Shown here: piece after piece, positions 62,451-64,000 of the stretch
Position numbering within the stretch: the stretch's first letter is position 1
Layout: each line of letters begins with the position of its first letter
Origin: Chitinophaga silvatica
GTDB taxonomy: Bacteria; Bacteroidota; Bacteroidia; Chitinophagales; Chitinophagaceae
Length of the DNA: 64,000 bases
Direction: 5' to 3'
Assembly: GCF_003419895.1 (NCBI RefSeq)
Contig: NZ_QPMM01000011.1
Location: forward strand, 186,001 to 250,000
Notes under the pieces: generated by a model
The model's input: the letters and a program-made list of their open reading frames with translations, nothing else
What the model was told of the DNA's origin: nothing
Databases searched by the model: none
Translations under genes and position numbers: made by a program

Positions 62451-64000
62451 TTAAAACAGGAAATAACGTTGAGCCAAAGGCAAAGTAGCTACGGGCTCAC
62501 AGGTAATCACGAGGCCATCTACACGTACTTCGTAAGTTTCTGGATTTACAGTGATTTCCGGTGTTTTATTGTTGTGGATCAGGTCTTTTTTTCCAATGTT
62601 GCGGCAATTCTTTACAGGCAATACCACTTTCTCCAGACCATATTCTTTCACAATACCATTATCAATAGAAGCCTGAGATACGAAAGTGATACAGGATCGC
62701 GATAGTGCTTTACCATAGGCACCAAACATTTTACGGAGAATTACGGGTTGAGGAGTTGGAATGCTTGCATTAGGGTCGCCCATTTTGCTGGCGATGATCA
62801 TACCACCCTTAATAATCATTTCCGGTTTTGCGCCAAACAGTGCTGGTTTCCATAGCACTATATCGGCAAATTTGCCTGGTTCAATAGAGCCAACATGCTC
62901 AGATATACCGTGCGCAATAGCAGGATTGATAGTGTATTTGGCTACATATCGTTTAGCCCGGAAATTATCATTATTGTGAGCCTGATCTTCAGCTAAGGCC
63001 CCGCGTTGCAGTTTCATTTTATCGGCAGTCTGCCAGGTGCGGGTAACCACCTCGCCTACACGGCCCATTGCCTGGGAATCGGAACTCATGATACTAAACA
63101 CTCCCAGGTCGTGCAGGATATCTTCTGCCGCAATGGTTTCCGGACGAATTCGGGAGTCGGCAAACGCCACATCTTCCGGAATACTTTTGCTTAGATGATG
63201 ACAAACCATCAGCATATCCAGGTGTTCATCAATAGTATTTTTGGTGAATGGACGGGTAGGATTTGTAGATGCAGGCAAGACGTTGGGATACATAGCTGCC
63301 TTGATGATATCAGGAGCATGACCGCCACCGGCACCTTCTGTGTGGAAGGTATGAATGACACGTCCGTTAATTGCATTCATGGTATCTTCGAGGAAGCCTG
63401 CCTCATTGAGTGTGTCTGTGTGAATAGCTACCTGTACATCATATTTATCGGCTACTTTCAGGGAAGCATCAATTACTGCCGGAGTAGCACCCCAGTCTTC
63501 ATGAATTTTTACGCCTAAAGCACCTGCTTCAATTTGTTCAGCAATTGGCCCTTCAGTGGCGCAGTTGCCTTTACCCAAAAAGCCCAGGTTCATTGGAAAA
63601 GCTTCAGCAGATTGCAACATTCGGGTAATAAACCATTTTCCTGATGTTACGGTGGTAGCGTTAGTTCCGTCAGCCGGCCCTGTACCCCCACCAATCATAG
63701 TGGTAACACCGCTAAATAAGGCAGTTTCAATCTGTTGCGGTGAAATATAGTGTATGTGTGTATCTATTCCGCCTGCAGTGGCAATGAGGCCTTCGCCGCC
63801 ATGTACTTCGGTTGAAGCACCGATGATCATATTTGGCGATACACCATCCATGGTATCTGGGTTTCCTGCTTTCCCAAAACCTACGATGTGGCCATCTTTG
63901 ATACCCAGATCGCCCTTCATGATACCCCAGTGGTCGAGGACAATGACATTAGTGATCACGAAATCCAGCACACCTTCATCACGCAGTGCGGTACTCGACT
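62451..64000 (-). CDS. ureC: Urease alpha subunit UreC (N-terminus beyond window)
   Basis: About 516 C-terminal residues are visible of an expected 570; the frame is open to the window edge (SSTALRDEGVLDF precedes the first in-window start codon). Nickel ligands and active-site features are present: GGIDTHIHYISPQQ, the carbamylated Lys in ALGVKIHEDWG, HTDTLNEAGF, HTFHTEGAGGGHAPD, the mobile-flap MVCHHLSKSIPEDVAFADSR (20 residues) and SDSQAMGRVGEV. It hydrolyses urea to ammonia and carbamate. ureA and ureB should lie just outside to the right. Confidence 0.95.
   Translation of the reverse strand, partial: SSTALRDEGVLDFVITNVIVLDHWGIMKGDLGIKDGHIVGFGKAGNPDTMDGVSPNMIIGASTEVHGGEGLIATAGGIDTHIHYISPQQIETALFSGVTTMIGGGTGPADGTNATTVTSGKWFITRMLQSAEAFPMNLGFLGKGNCATEGPIAEQIEAGALGVKIHEDWGATPAVIDASLKVADKYDVQVAIHTDTLNEAGFLEDTMNAINGRVIHTFHTEGAGGGHAPDIIKAAMYPNVLPASTNPTRPFTKNTIDEHLDMLMVCHHLSKSIPEDVAFADSRIRPETIAAEDILHDLGVFSIMSSDSQAMGRVGEVVTRTWQTADKMKLQRGALAEDQAHNNDNFRAKRYVAKYTINPAIAHGISEHVGSIEPGKFADIVLWKPALFGAKPEMIIKGGMIIASKMGDPNASIPTPQPVILRKMFGAYGKALSRSCITFVSQASIDNGIVKEYGLEKVVLPVKNCRNIGKKDLIHNNKTPEITVNPETYEVRVDGLVITCEPVATLPLAQRYFLF

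Noticed and set aside
1..64000. CRISPR array
   Set aside because: No regularly spaced short repeats or cas genes were found; the repeats present are duplications, att sites and simple patterns.

Overview
The window looks like a chromosome segment of a Bacteroidota bacterium, most likely the Chitinophagaceae (Chitinophaga-like). The support is a SusC/SusD outer-membrane pair, a protein with a type IX secretion (T9SS type B) C-terminal domain, a GxGYxYP-family lipoprotein, CTnDOT-style integrase chemistry, and several promoters of the Bacteroidota form TTTG-N19-TAnnTTTG. Genus is an inference from family content only.

Layout. 1-6.5 kb: the end of a PQQ/cytochrome c quinoprotein, a degenerate-receiver/CRP regulator, aspartate ammonia-lyase, a DJ-1/PfpI protein and a luciferase-like oxidoreductase. 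6.6-18.9 kb: a polysaccharide-utilisation-like locus made of a membrane-spanning Kelch/SARP-type regulator, a LamG lipoprotein, SusC, SusD and a GxGYxYP lipoprotein, followed by a convergent lectin/PKD/T9SS protein. 19-20.6 kb: rluF and a lipoprotein.

20.7-36.7 kb is a genomic island in the 3' end of a tRNA-Lys(TTT) gene. It has an IntDOT-like integrase, replication-type genes, a tight operon resembling the Pycsar anti-phage system but with two nucleotide cyclases and one membrane effector, and upstream of it a fused HTH/ImmA-IrrE regulator with two palindromic operators and a P63C-domain gene. It also holds an IS3-family element inside GC-rich repeats, a SymE-like/PIN/50-residue ORF module, and an unidentified 255-residue protein paired with a small membrane protein. 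An 18-bp copy of the tRNA end marks the right boundary.

36.9-45.4 kb holds ordinary metabolic genes (acyltransferase, VOC, RibD-like, M20 peptidase, SnoaL-like, AraC, alpha/beta hydrolase, SDR, oxalate-decarboxylase-like bicupin). At 45.66 kb a second identical tRNA-Lys gene is followed by a 3.3-kb mini-island with the same end architecture but no integrase. Its only gene encodes an 855-residue SIR2-domain protein, a probable single-gene defence system. 49-53 kb holds a direct duplication (SMI1/KNR4 gene plus small membrane gene, one membrane copy frameshifted) flanking a POT peptide transporter. 53-56 kb has a GreA/Rnk-like protein behind a long structured leader, a SRPBCC protein, an AraC regulator and an NmrA-like SDR.

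56.2-64 kb is a leftward urease cluster: ureC (cut by the window end), ureE, ureF, ureG, ureD, a NicO/UreH-like nickel permease, a urea channel and a TonB-dependent receptor. Together these supply urea entry, nickel entry across both membranes, and metallocentre assembly. The best candidates for something undescribed are the two-cyclase Pycsar-like operon with its fused HTH-protease regulator, and the integrase-less mini-island that shares end structures with the large island.
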